Part shown: in pieces, positions 8,247-17,538 of the stretch
Layout of the letters: every line of letters begins with the position of its first letter
Position numbering within the stretch: the first letter of the stretch is position 1
DNA from: Tardiphaga sp. P9-11
GTDB lineage: Bacteria > Pseudomonadota > Alphaproteobacteria > Rhizobiales > Xanthobacteraceae
DNA: 64,000 nucleotides
Assembly: GCF_008329525.1 (NCBI RefSeq)
Contig: NZ_NPKQ01000002.1
Coordinates: 744,001 to 808,000, forward strand
Direction: 5' to 3'
The notes under the pieces: model-generated
What the model was told of the DNA's origin: nothing
The model's input: the letters and a program-made list of their open reading frames with translations, nothing else
Database searches by the model: none
Made by a program: the position numbers and the translations under genes

Positions 8247-9041
8247 ATGATGCCCACGCGTCCCACCATCCTTGTGTTCGACTCCGGTCTCGGCGGCCTC
8301 ACCGTCCAGCGCGAGGTTGCGAAGGCACGCCCGGATGCCCGCTATGTCTATGTGGCGGATGACGCGTTCTTTCCCTACGGCCAGCACACCGAAGAGGCGC
8401 TGATCGGCCGCGTCGTGCCGCTGATGGGCGAATTGATTGCCGCGCACCGGCCGGACCTCGTGGTCATCGCCTGCAACACCGCTTCGACGCTGGTGCTCAC
8501 TCATCTGCGCGCTGCCTATACCGTACCCTTCGTCGGCACCGTGCCAGCGATCAAGCCGGCCTGCGCGCGCTCGCTCACCAAGCGGGTCTCGGTGCTCGGC
8601 ACCTCTGGCACCGTGAAGCGCGAATATACCCAGACGCTGATCCGCGAATTCGGCAGCGGCTGCATCGTCACGCTGGTCGGCTCGGCCGATCTAGCTGCAA
8701 TGGCGGAAGGCGCACTCGGCGGCCAAGGCATCGCCGACGCCGACCTGTTTCGCGAGATCGCCCCCTGCTTCGTGCAGGACGCCGCCGGCGCCCGTACCGA
8801 CACGATCGTGCTCGCCTGCACGCATTATCCGCTGCTGCTCGACGACCTCAATCGGATCGCACCATGGCCCGTCGCATGGATCGATCCGGCTCCGGCGATC
8901 GCGCGGCGCGTGGTCGGCCTGATCGGCGATCATCAGCCCGGCGTGCCACTTGGCGATGCCGTACTGCTGTACACGTCCGGCAAACGCCACGCCTGGCCGG
9001 AGGCGCTGGCGCCATTCTTTGGCGGACAGGTCGCGGCGTAG
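8247..9041 (+). CDS. murI: Glutamate racemase
   Basis: MurI makes D-glutamate for peptidoglycan. The 264-residue protein shows [10 protein letters not shown] at the N-terminus and the two catalytic cysteines in VIACNTAST (Cys76) and [10 protein letters not shown] (Cys191), which act as the acid/base pair. Two adjacent ATG codons can serve as start. It is followed on the same strand by a small exported cupin. In related genomes murI lies near rpsD, as here. Confidence 0.95.
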   Translation: MMPTRPTILVFDSGLGGLTVQREVAKARPDARYVYVADDAFFPYGQHTEEALIGRVVPLMGELIAAHRPDLVVIACNTASTLVLTHLRAAYTVPFVGTVPAIKPACARSLTKRVSVLGTSGTVKREYTQTLIREFGSGCIVTLVGSADLAAMAEGALGGQGIADADLFREIAPCFVQDAAGARTDTIVLACTHYPLLLDDLNRIAPWPVAWIDPAPAIARRVVGLIGDHQPGVPLGDAVLLYTSGKRHAWPEALAPFFGGQVAA

Positions 9042-9123
9042 CGCGCGATCACTCGACTTTCCCCCGCGCGCTGCTAGCTTTGCGGCACGCCGTTCCGAGA
9101 AGAGAACGGCAAGGGAGAATGAC

Positions 9124-9516
9124 ATGCTCAGGACCAGCTTTCTCAAGACACTCCTTGTTGGCGCAGCGATCACCGTCTGCGCCGGTGCTGCCAGTGCACA
9201 AGGCATCAAGCGCACGCCGCTGCAGGACATCAAATATCCCGCCGGCCATCACATCGTGACGGTCGTGGCCGAAATCGGCCCGAACCAGCTCGCCGGCCGC
9301 CATACCCATCCGGGTGTCGATACCGGTTACGTCCTCGATGGCGACGCGACGCTGATCGTCGAGGGCCAGCCCGACAAGGTACTGAAGGCCGGCGATTCCT
9401 ATGCCGTCCCGGCGGGGATCCCACATGACGTGAAGACCGGCGACAAGGGCCTGAAGCTCATGGCAGTCTATGTTGTCGAAGAGGGCAAGCCGGTGGCGAC
9501 GCCCGCGCCGAAATAA
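9124..9516 (+). CDS. Exported cupin-domain protein
   Basis: A signal peptide (LVGAAITVCAGAASAQG) precedes a single cupin barrel of about 105 residues. Metal-binding residues of cupin motif 1 are visible in GRHTHPGVDTGYVLDG, and motif 2 in PAGIPHDVK. Exported single cupins of this type are common in alphaproteobacteria, and their substrates are mostly unknown. The ATG after GGGAGAATGAC is chosen because it gives a proper signal peptide and ribosome site; a longer frame reads back into murI. The aldolase gene follows 18 bases later. Confidence 0.85.
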   Translation: MLRTSFLKTLLVGAAITVCAGAASAQGIKRTPLQDIKYPAGHHIVTVVAEIGPNQLAGRHTHPGVDTGYVLDGDATLIVEGQPDKVLKAGDSYAVPAGIPHDVKTGDKGLKLMAVYVVEEGKPVATPAPK

Positions 9517-9534
9517 CAGGATTAATCGAAGCAC

Positions 9535-10305
9535 ATGACGACCCCCGCGCCATTTCATGATCTCAAGCAGAAATGGCGCGAGGGGCGCCCCACTTTCGGG
9601 GCTATCGCCACCATCCCCAGCATTCAGACCGTGCGCATCATGGCGCAGACGCTGGACTGGCTCATCGTCGATTGCGAACACGGCCCGATCGATCTCAACA
9701 CCGCTCACGGGATGATCATGGCCACCGCAGGCACGCCCTGCACGCCATTGGTACGTGTCGCCGCCAACGAGCCATGGCTGGCGAAAGCGCCGATGGATTT
9801 CGGCGCGATGGGCATCAACTTCCCGATGATCAACAGTGCGGCTGACGCGGCGAAGGCCGTCGGCAGCCTGCGCTATCCGCCGACTGGCGAGCGGCTGTGG
9901 GGACCGTTCCACGCACCATTCCGCTGGAACGTGCCGATGCCCGACTATATGGCGCGCGCCGACGACAGCATGATCTGCATGATCACCATCGAGCATATCG
10001 ATGCAGTGAACCGGATCGACGAGATCATGGCCACACCGGGCATCGACGTCGCGGTGATCGGCGTCGGAGACCTCGCGACATCCATCGGCAAGCGTGGCCA
10101 GCCGGGCGATCCCGAGGTGCAGGCGCTGGTGGCGCGGGCCGAAGCGGGAATCCTCAAGTCAGGCGTCCCGCTGGGCGGCGCGGCGCTGAACGCCGATATG
10201 GGGAATGCCATGATCGAGCGGGGCTATGTCCTGCTGGCGCTGGGATTCGACTGGTCTCTGTTCCAGCGCGGAATCGCCGCCGGATTCGAGGGCATCAGGC
10301 GGTAA
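9535..10305 (+). CDS. HpcH/HpaI-family aldolase
   Basis: This 256-residue class II pyruvate aldolase is of the 4-hydroxy-2-oxoheptanedioate / 2-keto-3-deoxy-sugar-acid type. The conserved LDWLIVDCEHGPID segment carries the metal-adjacent acid and histidine, and the later segments GAMGINFPMINSA and MITIEHIDAV match the family's phosphate/pyruvate and metal-binding strands. It would reversibly cleave a 2-oxo acid into pyruvate (or a homologue) and an aldehyde. It sits behind the cupin gene with a short gap, so the two may form one transcript, but no full pathway is visible nearby. Confidence 0.88.
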   Translation: MTTPAPFHDLKQKWREGRPTFGAIATIPSIQTVRIMAQTLDWLIVDCEHGPIDLNTAHGMIMATAGTPCTPLVRVAANEPWLAKAPMDFGAMGINFPMINSAADAAKAVGSLRYPPTGERLWGPFHAPFRWNVPMPDYMARADDSMICMITIEHIDAVNRIDEIMATPGIDVAVIGVGDLATSIGKRGQPGDPEVQALVARAEAGILKSGVPLGGAALNADMGNAMIERGYVLLALGFDWSLFQRGIAAGFEGIRR

Positions 10306-10391
10306 AACTGCCCTTTCGATGCCGATTTTGCGCCGGAACCGGCCGGATTGGCGCTATAAACCCGCCAAACGGCAAAAAGCCTGTCTTTCAA

Positions 10392-10420
10392 TTGACATAA
10401 CCGGTCTCTGCCCCTAGAAA
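10392..10420 (+). promoter_or_regulatory. Probable housekeeping promoter for rpsD
   Basis: TTGACA and TAGAAA are separated by exactly 17 bases, giving a strong -35 and an acceptable -10. Transcription would start near 10427, about 200 bases before the rpsD start codon, and would include two hairpins. Confidence 0.6.
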
Positions 10421-10430
10421 CCGCCCTGCT

Positions 10431-10452
10431 CGCGGGCCGTTTTCGGCCCGCG
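10431..10452 (+). promoter_or_regulatory. rpsD leader hairpin 1
   Basis: CGCGGGCCG and CGGCCCGCG form a 9-bp perfect stem with a TTTT loop, placed just after the predicted start of transcription. No T-run follows, so it is more likely a 5' leader structure than a terminator. It could also end transcripts from the upstream aldolase. Confidence 0.5.
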
Positions 10453-10587
10453 AAGCGTTTCGCACCCGTGGTTCTCCACCCAGCTTTGGGAATGAACCTG
10501 TCGGTGCCGAGATTTTCCTGACCTCTGTTTTCAGACCATGGATTGATCCCGGTACACAGGAGGGCGCGTCTCCTCACATCCACAAAG

Positions 10588-10608
10588 AGCCATCGCTTCG
10601 CGATGGCT
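10588..10608 (+). promoter_or_regulatory. rpsD leader hairpin 2
   Basis: AGCCATCGC and GCGATGGCT pair perfectly around a three-base loop. The hairpin ends about ten bases before the GAGGA ribosome site of rpsD. Ribosomal protein S4 is known in other bacteria to repress its own mRNA by binding leader structures, so this is a candidate operator. That role is inference. Confidence 0.45.
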
Positions 10609-10626
10609 GACAACATCGAGGACGCG

Positions 10627-11244
10627 ATGACAAAGCGTAGTGAAGCTAAATACAAAATCGACCGCCGTATGGGCCAGAACATTTGGGGTCGTCCCAAGTC
10701 TCCGGTCAACAAGCGTGAATACGGCCCCGGCCAGCACGGCCAGCGCCGCAAGGGCAAGCTCTCCGACTTCGGCACGCAGCTGCGCGCCAAGCAGAAGCTG
10801 AAGGGCTATTACGCCAACATTTCCGAGCGCCAGTTCCACTCCATCTACGTGGAAGCCGGCCGTCTCAAGGGCGATACCGGTGAAAACCTGATCGGCCTGC
10901 TCGAGCGCCGCCTCGACACCGTCGTGTATCGCGCCAAGTTCGTCGCCACCATGTTCGCGGCCCGTCAGTTCATCAACCACGGCCACATCAAGGTGAACGG
11001 CAAGCGCGTCAACATCGCGAGCTATCTCGTGAAGGTCGGCGACGTCATCGAGATCAAGGAATCCTCCAAGCAGCTCGCTTTCGTTCTGGAAGCCAGCCAG
11101 CTCGGCGAACGCGACACCCCTGATTACGTCGAAACCGACCACAGCAAGATGACCGCCAAGTTCATCCGCATTCCGCAGCTGTCGGACGTTCCCTTCGCCG
11201 TGCAGATGGAACCGCATCTGATCGTCGAATTCTATTCGCGCTAA
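10627..11244 (+). CDS. rpsD: 30S ribosomal protein S4
   Basis: S4 binds 16S rRNA early in small-subunit assembly. The 205-residue protein begins [20 protein letters not shown], typical of alphaproteobacteria, and contains the S4 RNA-binding domain near residues 95-155 with the segments [11 protein letters not shown] and [14 protein letters not shown]. The N-terminal zinc-type cysteines of some S4 proteins are absent. The ATG is preceded by GAGGA; an upstream in-frame extension is ignored because it crosses the leader hairpin. The gene is monocistronic here, with its own promoter and terminator. Confidence 0.98.
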   Translation: MTKRSEAKYKIDRRMGQNIWGRPKSPVNKREYGPGQHGQRRKGKLSDFGTQLRAKQKLKGYYANISERQFHSIYVEAGRLKGDTGENLIGLLERRLDTVVYRAKFVATMFAARQFINHGHIKVNGKRVNIASYLVKVGDVIEIKESSKQLAFVLEASQLGERDTPDYVETDHSKMTAKFIRIPQLSDVPFAVQMEPHLIVEFYSR

Positions 11245-11267
11245 TTTCTGACAGCGCTGACGAGATC

Positions 11268-11297
11268 AAGGCCCCGGATTTTCCGGGGCCTTTTTTG
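11268..11297 (+). terminator. Rho-independent terminator of rpsD
   Basis: AAGGCCCCGG and CCGGGGCCTT form a 10-bp stem with an ATTTT loop, followed by a T-run. It lies 24 bases after the rpsD stop codon. Confidence 0.92.
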
Positions 11298-11335
11298 TTG
11301 TGTAAGCTCAGCGCTCACAATGCACGGACGCCATC

Positions 11336-12403
11336 ATGCCCTACACCCCCGCCTCGCCCACTCAGTCACAGCCGCCGGTCCGCATCAATCTTCTGTCCGA
11401 CACACAGACGCGGCCGACGCCCGCGATGCGCGCGGCGATCGCTTCGGCCGAGGTCGGCGACGAACAGATCGGCGATGACCCCAGCGTCAACGCGCTCTGC
11501 GCCCGCGTCGCGGATCTGCTCGGCAAGGAAGCTGCGGTGTTCATGCCCTCCGGCACCATGTGCAATGTCGCGGCGCTGCTGGTGCATTGCCGGCCAGGCG
11601 ATGAGATCATCGCGCACAAGACCGCACATATTCTCTCGCGCGAAGGCGGCACCCATGCCGCGCTCGGCGGCTTCCAGATCACCGGGCTGGATGGCGCTGA
11701 TGGTCAATTCACGCCGGACGCACTGCGCGCCGCCCTGCATCCACATACGCGCTACGAGATGCCGCAAACCGTCGTCAGCGTCGAACAGACGGCCAATATC
11801 GGCGGCGGTACGATCTGGACCAAACAACATCTCGACGAGGTCGCAGACATCGCGCATGCGCGCGGCATGGCGACACATATGGATGGCGCGCGGCTGCTGA
11901 ACGCCTGCGTCGCCACCGGTATCAGCGCGCAGGACATGGCGGCCGGCTGGGATTCGGTCTGGATCGATTTCACCAAGGGCCTTGGCGCGCCGCTCGGAGC
12001 TGCATTGGCCGGACCACGCGCGTTCATCGACAAGGTGTGGCACTGGAAGCAGCGACTCGGCGGCGCGATGCGTCAGGCCGGCATGAGCGCAGCGGGATGT
12101 CTGTACTCACTCGATCACCATGTGGATCGATTGGCCGACGATCACGCGCATGCGCGCGCACTTGCGAGCGGACTGGCGCAGATCAATGGCGTCGTTGTGC
12201 AGCAGCCGGAGACCAATCTCGTCTTCTTCGATCCCGCGGGCGCAGGTATCAGCGGCGCGGACATGGTGAAAGCCTTGCGTGCGAAGGGCGTGCTGCTCGC
12301 GACCATGGACGGCCGCATCCGTGCCTGCACGCATCTGGACGTCACTGCTGAGATGATCGAACAGACGCTGGAATTGATCAGGGACGTGGTACGCAGGGCC
12401 TAG
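11336..12403 (+). CDS. Threonine aldolase-family PLP enzyme
   Basis: This 355-residue fold-type I PLP enzyme is of the beta-eliminating lyase/threonine aldolase family. The Schiff-base lysine is probably Lys214 in DFTKGLGAPLG, the cofactor-binding aspartate lies in THMDGARL, and the segment NLLSDTQTRPT near the start is characteristic. Such enzymes cleave L-threonine or L-allo-threonine to glycine and acetaldehyde. The usual SxCLSKGLGAP reads IDFTKGLGAP here, so specificity may differ from that of LtaE. It stands alone and converges with a serine hydrolase eight bases away. Confidence 0.85.
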   Translation: MPYTPASPTQSQPPVRINLLSDTQTRPTPAMRAAIASAEVGDEQIGDDPSVNALCARVADLLGKEAAVFMPSGTMCNVAALLVHCRPGDEIIAHKTAHILSREGGTHAALGGFQITGLDGADGQFTPDALRAALHPHTRYEMPQTVVSVEQTANIGGGTIWTKQHLDEVADIAHARGMATHMDGARLLNACVATGISAQDMAAGWDSVWIDFTKGLGAPLGAALAGPRAFIDKVWHWKQRLGGAMRQAGMSAAGCLYSLDHHVDRLADDHAHARALASGLAQINGVVVQQPETNLVFFDPAGAGISGADMVKALRAKGVLLATMDGRIRACTHLDVTAEMIEQTLELIRDVVRRA

Positions 12404-12411
12404 ACTGCGGC

Positions 12412-13692
12412 CTACTTCAACGCCTCGGCGATGATCTTCCGCACGTCGATCTCCATCCGCACCCGCTGCGACGGGGCCTGCGTCATCACCAGCACGAACA
12501 TGTCGTTCTTCGGATCGACCCAGAAGAAGGTGCCGCCGACGCCGTCCCAGCGATATTCGCCGACCGGGCCGGGCTCGCTCGCGAGCTCTTTCGTTCGCAC
12601 GGCAAAGCCGAGGCCGAAGCCGCTGCCGGCGCCCGGAAAGTAATAGTAATCGCGCTTCACACCGCTATCAGGCCCGACGTGATCGCGCGTCATCTCTGCC
12701 ACTGTTTCCGGTTTGAGATAACGCTTGCCGTCAAGCGTGCCGCCATTGAGCAGCATCTGCAGGAACCGCACGTAGTCCGCCGCCGTGCCAACCAGACCCG
12801 AACCGCCCGCCTCCCATCGCATGACTTCCGCGGGATCATGCATACCGACAACCGGGCCAACCATGCGATCTCCCGGAAATGGCTCGGCCACACGCGAGCG
12901 CCGTTCGCCATCGGTGATGTAGAACGAGGTGTCCCGCATCCCCAATGGACCGAACAGCCGTTCCTCCAGGAAATGATACAGCGACTGGCCGGATACGACT
13001 TCGATAACGCGGCCGAGAATGTCGGTGGAATGGCCATAGTCCCACAGCGTGCCGGGCTGCTCTGCGAGCGGAAGCTTCGCGATGCGATCGGCCCAGGACG
13101 CGTTGTCCCAATCGCGGCCGAAAATATCGAGCTCCGCATAGCGCTTGCGCGCGGGATCGTCGCCATAGAAACCGTAGGTGATGCCCGATGTGTGCTTGAG
13201 CAGATCGGCGACAGTGATCGGCCGCTGCAACGGCACCAGACCGGAGGTTGCGTGTTCATCGCCCGGCTTGGTGTAGATGCCGACCTTCGTGTTCGCAAAG
13301 GATGGAATATATGTCGCAACGGGATCGTCGAGGTGCAGTTTGCCATCCTCGACCAGCATCATCGCGGCTACCGAAGTGATCGGCTTCGACATCGAATACA
13401 GCCGGAAGATAGCATCCCTCGTCATCGGATGCCCGCTGTCGAGATTGCCGAACACGTCCGAATAGACCGGCTTGCCGTGCTGTTGCACCAGCACCACCAC
13501 GCCGGGAATCTTCCGCTCCGCGACCTCGCCAAGAAAGTAGCGATCGAGCTCCAGCAATTTCTCGGCAGAGAATTCGCGCGCGATGGATTGCGATTTTTCG
13601 GCCCGGGCCGGCGGCGAAGGCGCGATAACAGTGCCGACGCAGCAGAGCGTCAGCAGCAGGAGTGCGGCGCGCCTATTTCTCCAGCGCTTCAT
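12412..13692 (-). CDS. Class C beta-lactamase-like serine hydrolase A
   Basis: This exported 426-residue serine hydrolase of the beta-lactamase/esterase superfamily has a signal peptide at residues 9-30, the nucleophile motif SMSK at 100-103, and YGHS in LWDYGHSTDILGR in place of the usual YxN. Family members include esterases, D-aminopeptidases and PBP-like enzymes, so antibiotic hydrolysis is not implied. Its first 20 bases overlap the end of the next upstream gene, a paralogue with the same motifs, which indicates tandem duplication and coupled translation. Confidence 0.87.
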   Translation of the reverse strand: MKRWRNRRAALLLLTLCCVGTVIAPSPPARAEKSQSIAREFSAEKLLELDRYFLGEVAERKIPGVVVLVQQHGKPVYSDVFGNLDSGHPMTRDAIFRLYSMSKPITSVAAMMLVEDGKLHLDDPVATYIPSFANTKVGIYTKPGDEHATSGLVPLQRPITVADLLKHTSGITYGFYGDDPARKRYAELDIFGRDWDNASWADRIAKLPLAEQPGTLWDYGHSTDILGRVIEVVSGQSLYHFLEERLFGPLGMRDTSFYITDGERRSRVAEPFPGDRMVGPVVGMHDPAEVMRWEAGGSGLVGTAADYVRFLQMLLNGGTLDGKRYLKPETVAEMTRDHVGPDSGVKRDYYYFPGAGSGFGLGFAVRTKELASEPGPVGEYRWDGVGGTFFWVDPKNDMFVLVMTQAPSQRVRMEIDVRKIIAEALK

Positions 13693-14971
13693 AGACCAAC
13701 AGCTTCAATGATCTTTGTATGCGTTGCCGCTCCGATGGCGTCTGCTCCAGCAGGATGAAAAAGAAATCCTGCTTGGGATCGATGACAAAATAGCAACCGC
13801 TGGCACCGTCCCATTTCAATTCGCCGAGCGACCCCGGCGGCGGCGGCTTGGCATTGCCGGGATCGGTGCGCACGGCAAAGCCATAACCGAAACCGAAACC
13901 GTCGCCGGGGAAATACAGATAGTCGCGTGCAATGCCGGAGTCCTTGCCGATATGATCCGTGGTCATGTCCTTGAACGTCGCCGCGCTCATGAAGCGCTTG
14001 CCGTCATATTCGCCACCGTTCAGCAGCATCTGCGCGAATTTTGTGTAGTCCGCGAGCGTCGATACCATGCCGCCGCTGCCGGATTCCCATTTTCGATAGG
14101 TGTCGGGGCGCCCCTGTCGCCCGGTGCGGAAATCGCGATCCCAGGCCATCGGTTTGGCGAGCATGAATTCCTTCGACTTCTCCTTCACGAAGAAGCCGGT
14201 GTCCTTCATGCCGAGCGGTCCGAGAAACGCCTGCTCCTCATAGCCTAGCAGCGACTTGCCGGAGACGATTTCGATCACGCGGCCGAGAATATCGGTGGAA
14301 TGGCCATAGTCCCACAGCGTGCCTGGCTGGTGCTCCAGCGGCAATTGCGCGATGCGGTCGGCGAATTCCTTGTTGTCGAAATCGCCGCTGTAGATATCTG
14401 CATCGCCATAGGCGCGTCGCACCAGGCTTTCGCCATAAAAGCCGTAGGGGATGCCGGACGTATGCAGCAGCAGGTCGCGGATCGTCACCGGACGGTTGGG
14501 CGCGACGATGTCCAGCGCCTTCTCGCCATTCTCCAGCTTCTTCTCGACGCCGACCTTGGCCTTGGCAAAGGACGGAATGTATTGCGAGACGGGATCGTCG
14601 AGCTTCAACTTGCCCTGATCGATCAGCATCATCGCCGCGAAAGACGTGATCGGCTTGGTCATGGAATGCAGCCGGAAGATGGTGTCATCGGTCATTGGCT
14701 GCTTCGTGTCAGGATCGCGGACGCCGAAGAATTCCTTGTAGACCGGCTTGCCGTGCTGCTGGATCAGGACGATGGCGCCAGGGATCTTGCCGTCGGCGAT
14801 CTGCTTGCGGAAGAACTCGCCAATGGCAGCCAGCTTCTTCTGCGAGAATTTTGCGCCGGCGGGAATGTCGAATGTGCCCTCAGCGGCGAAGCGATCCTGG
14901 GCGATAGCGGGCGATCCGGCGAGCAGCAGCGCTCCGCAAAGCAGCGCGCGTAGTCTGTGCCGCAAATTCAT
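13673..14971 (-). CDS. Class C beta-lactamase-like serine hydrolase B
   Basis: This 432-residue paralogue of the downstream hydrolase shares LWDYGHSTDILGRVIE and a C-terminal FGFGYGFAVRT segment. Residues 1-25 form a signal peptide, and the nucleophile motif SMTK is at 103-106. The ATG giving MNLRHRL is chosen because AAAGGAG lies six bases before it and it yields a proper signal peptide; a longer frame adds an unlikely 18-residue extension. The enzyme probably acts on esters or amides in the periplasm; its substrate is unknown. Confidence 0.87.
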   Translation of the reverse strand: MNLRHRLRALLCGALLLAGSPAIAQDRFAAEGTFDIPAGAKFSQKKLAAIGEFFRKQIADGKIPGAIVLIQQHGKPVYKEFFGVRDPDTKQPMTDDTIFRLHSMTKPITSFAAMMLIDQGKLKLDDPVSQYIPSFAKAKVGVEKKLENGEKALDIVAPNRPVTIRDLLLHTSGIPYGFYGESLVRRAYGDADIYSGDFDNKEFADRIAQLPLEHQPGTLWDYGHSTDILGRVIEIVSGKSLLGYEEQAFLGPLGMKDTGFFVKEKSKEFMLAKPMAWDRDFRTGRQGRPDTYRKWESGSGGMVSTLADYTKFAQMLLNGGEYDGKRFMSAATFKDMTTDHIGKDSGIARDYLYFPGDGFGFGYGFAVRTDPGNAKPPPPGSLGELKWDGASGCYFVIDPKQDFFFILLEQTPSERQRIQRSLKLLVYEALEK

Positions 14972-15017
14972 CGCCGCTCCTTTTGCCTGATCAGAGGAGT
15001 GTAACGGCGGGGCAGTC

Positions 15018-15518
15018 TCAGACAAGGGGAAGTGCGCGGGCGAGCGCGAGGCGATGCAGATCCGCTGATGGCTCGGAAAAGCAGCAGAAGGTGACGGCTG
15101 TGACCACCGGCGCGTCTTTCAGCGTCTGGATGACTGAGCCGACGGCGATGGGAGCCGCACGGGCGGCCGGAAAACCATAGACACCGGTGGAGATGGCTGG
15201 AAACGCAACGGAGGCCAGGCCATGCGCCTGACACAACATCAGCGCCTGCCGGTAGCAGGACGCCAGCGCCTCATCCTCGCCGCTCCGGCCACCATGCCAG
15301 ACCGGACCCACCGCATGAATCACATGTGCTGCCGGTAATTTGTAACCTTGGGTGATTTTGGCATCGCCTGTCTCGCAACCCCTGAGGGTGCGGCATTCGG
15401 CGAGCAAGTCGGGGCCGGCAGCCCGATGGATAGCGCCGTCCACGCCGCCGCCTCCGAGAAGCGACGAATTGGCCGCGTTGACGATGGCGTCAACGCGGAG
15501 AGTCGTGATGTCGGCCAC
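15018..15518 (-). CDS. Macrodomain protein (O-acetyl-ADP-ribose deacetylase type)
   Basis: The macrodomain signatures are all present: [20 protein letters not shown] binds ADP-ribose, and [13 protein letters not shown] forms the phosphate loop. This places it in the MacroD/YmdB class, which removes acetyl groups from O-acetyl-ADP-ribose or ADP-ribose from proteins. The start is uncertain. The GTG used here begins at ADITTL and would cut off most of the first beta strand. The preceding codons (ATLDVVV) fit the family but have no ATG, GTG or TTG before the glutaredoxin stop, so a rare CTG or ATT start is possible. The C-terminus ends [10 protein letters not shown]. Confidence 0.85.
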   Translation of the reverse strand: MADITTLRVDAIVNAANSSLLGGGGVDGAIHRAAGPDLLAECRTLRGCETGDAKITQGYKLPAAHVIHAVGPVWHGGRSGEDEALASCYRQALMLCQAHGLASVAFPAISTGVYGFPAARAAPIAVGSVIQTLKDAPVVTAVTFCCFSEPSADLHRLALARALPLV

Positions 15519-15559
15519 GACAACGTCCAGCGTCGCGGTGCCGATTTGTCGACTTGAAA

Positions 15560-15895
15560 TCAGGCCGAGGCCGGGGCGGCAATCACGCCCTTCTCGGCCA
15601 GCAGGCTCTGCAACTCGCCAGCCTGGAACATCTCACGGATGATGTCGCAACCGCCGACGAACTCGCCCTTCACATAGAGCTGCGGAATGGTCGGCCAGTT
15701 CGAATAGGTCTTGATGCCGTCGCGCAGATCGGCGGATTCGAGAACGTTGAGGCCCTTGTAGCCCACGCCAACGTGATCGAGGATCTGGACCACCTGGCCC
15801 GAGAAACCGCACTGCGGAAATTGCGGCGTGCCCTTCATGAACAGCACCACGTCGTTGGTCTTCACTTCGTTCTCGATGAATTGCTCAATGCTCAT
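15560..15895 (-). CDS. grxD: Monothiol glutaredoxin Grx4 family
   Basis: GrxD carries and transfers iron-sulfur clusters, usually together with BolA. The 111-residue protein has the monothiol active site CGFS in FPQCGFSGQ, the glutathione-binding WPTIPQLYV and the cluster-binding GGCDI segment. The ATG giving [11 protein letters not shown] is the family's normal start; a longer frame is not supported. In related genomes bolA lies directly upstream. Here egtB and egtD have come between them on the opposite strand. Confidence 0.95.
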   Translation of the reverse strand: MSIEQFIENEVKTNDVVLFMKGTPQFPQCGFSGQVVQILDHVGVGYKGLNVLESADLRDGIKTYSNWPTIPQLYVKGEFVGGCDIIREMFQAGELQSLLAEKGVIAAPASA

Positions 15896-16224
15896 GTCAC
15901 GTCCCTGTTCAAGGTCCAGATTCAAGGTCTGGAGTTGGCGGCCCAGCCATCGGGCGAACCGCCCGGTCAGACTTGTCATATATGTAGCCGAATCCGTTCC
16001 GCACCCCAAGTCTTAAGGACAGGGTCAAAAGCCTGAAATCACAGGCATTGGGCGCCCCATTGCCGGCCCGCCCCGATCACTTTTCCGCAGTTTTTGCCAA
16101 GTCCCGCCGCGCCAAAGATCATATGACGACAGGCCTTTTATAACTGATCCGACGACCTATTTAGGACAAGCCGCTCGGGAACCCATCTCCAAGAGCAACG
16201 TTCTCTCCAAAATCGGAGACTTTC
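15896..16224. other. Divergent intergenic region grxD/egtB
   Basis: About 330 bases lie between the divergent grxD and egtB genes. No coding sequence is supported. It must contain promoters for both directions. An A/T-richer patch around 16130-16160 (CTTTTATAACTG, then CTATTTAGG) is the best -10 candidate for egtB, but no convincing -35 was found. Confidence 0.5.
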
Positions 16225-17493
16225 GTGACGAATCCAGCTTCCGCCGTGAGTTCAGGCATGAGTTCAGGTACCGCGTCCCCAGCGTCCAAATCCGCCCCCG
16301 CTGGCGCACTGTCCCAAAGACTGGGTGACGCCTTCCTGACGGTCCGCAACGAAACCGAACGCCGCGCCGCCCCGCTCTCCCCGGAAGACCAACTGGTGCA
16401 ATCGATGCCCGATGCCAGCCCGGCGAAATGGCACCGCGCCCATGTGACCTGGTTCTGGGAGCAATTCCTGCTCGGCGACCACGCCCCCGCTTACAAGGTC
16501 TATCACCCCGATTACGCCTATCTGTTCAATTCCTATTACGTCTCCGCCGGCCCGCGCCATGCCCGCGCCCAGCGCGGCCACCTCACCCGGCCCGGTGCCG
16601 AGGAAGTGACCGCCTATCGCAAACACGTCGATGCGGCCGTCATCAAATTCTTCAACGAGACCTCCGACGACAAGCTGACCTCGTTGATCCCGCTTCTCGA
16701 AGTCGGGTTCAATCACGAACAGCAGCATCAGGAGCTGATGCTGACCGACATCCTGCATGCCTTCGCGCAGAACCCGATCCCGCCAGCCTATGATGCCGAC
16801 TGGCGGTTTCCGGCGTCGACCACATCGGGCGATGCATGGACCACGCTGACCGAGGGCATCCACACCATCGGTCACCAGAGCGATACGTTTCATTTCGACA
16901 ATGAAAAACCGGCGCATCGCGCGCTTGTCGGCCCCGTCAAGCTCGCGCGCAATCTCGTCACCAACCGCGAATGGCTCGCCTTCATGGCGGCCGGCGGTTA
17001 CGAGGAAGCCACGCTGTGGCTGATGGATGGCTTTGCCGCTGTGGCCCGCGAGGAATGGCAGGCGCCCGGTCACTGGCGCAAGATCGATGGCGAATGGCAG
17101 ATCATGACTCTCGCCGGATTGAAGCCGATCGATCTCGACGCGCCAGTTTGCCATGTCAGCTATTACGAGTGCGACGCTTTCGCGCGCTGGAGCGGCAAGC
17201 ACCTGCCCACCGAAATGGAATGGGAAGTGGCGGCGCGCGCCGGCCAGCTCAACGATGCCTTTGGCATCGTCTGGCAATGGACGCGCTCCGCTTACGCGGC
17301 CTATCCGGGCTACCGCGCCATCGAAGGCGCACTCGGAGAATACAACGGCAAGTTCATGATCAATCAGCTGGTGTTGCGCGGCTCGTCGCTGGCGACACCG
17401 GACGATCACAGCCGCGTCACCTATCGCAATTTCTTCTATCCCCACCATCGCTGGCAATTCACGGGCCTGCGGCTGGCCGATTACGGCAGCTGA
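16225..17493 (+). CDS. egtB: Hercynine oxygenase EgtB (ergothioneine synthesis)
   Basis: EgtB joins hercynine and a thiol (gamma-glutamylcysteine or cysteine) with oxygen at a non-heme iron. The 422-residue protein has an N-terminal DinB-like helical domain with the iron ligands in HEQQHQE (His164, His168) and a third histidine in KWHRAH, followed by a C-terminal FGE-sulfatase-like domain (PVCHVSYYECDAFARW, then HLPTEMEWE). Translation starts at a GTG behind CGGAG. The first 25 residues are a low-complexity Ser/Ala tail. It is followed by egtD on the same strand; egtA, egtC and egtE are not in the window. Confidence 0.95.
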   Translation: MTNPASAVSSGMSSGTASPASKSAPAGALSQRLGDAFLTVRNETERRAAPLSPEDQLVQSMPDASPAKWHRAHVTWFWEQFLLGDHAPAYKVYHPDYAYLFNSYYVSAGPRHARAQRGHLTRPGAEEVTAYRKHVDAAVIKFFNETSDDKLTSLIPLLEVGFNHEQQHQELMLTDILHAFAQNPIPPAYDADWRFPASTTSGDAWTTLTEGIHTIGHQSDTFHFDNEKPAHRALVGPVKLARNLVTNREWLAFMAAGGYEEATLWLMDGFAAVAREEWQAPGHWRKIDGEWQIMTLAGLKPIDLDAPVCHVSYYECDAFARWSGKHLPTEMEWEVAARAGQLNDAFGIVWQWTRSAYAAYPGYRAIEGALGEYNGKFMINQLVLRGSSLATPDDHSRVTYRNFFYPHHRWQFTGLRLADYGS

Positions 17494-17538
17494 TTTCCGA
17501 CATCATCACCGCGCTTCGAAAGCGTTGAGGAGACTGAC

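Noticed and set aside
12412-14971. Possible acquired beta-lactam resistance genes
   Set aside because: The class C-like fold is shared by many esterases; the YGHS motif and the tandem chromosomal setting do not support a resistance enzyme.
16264-17457. A 397-codon open frame antisense to egtB
   Set aside because: egtB motifs are unambiguous on the other strand; this frame has none.
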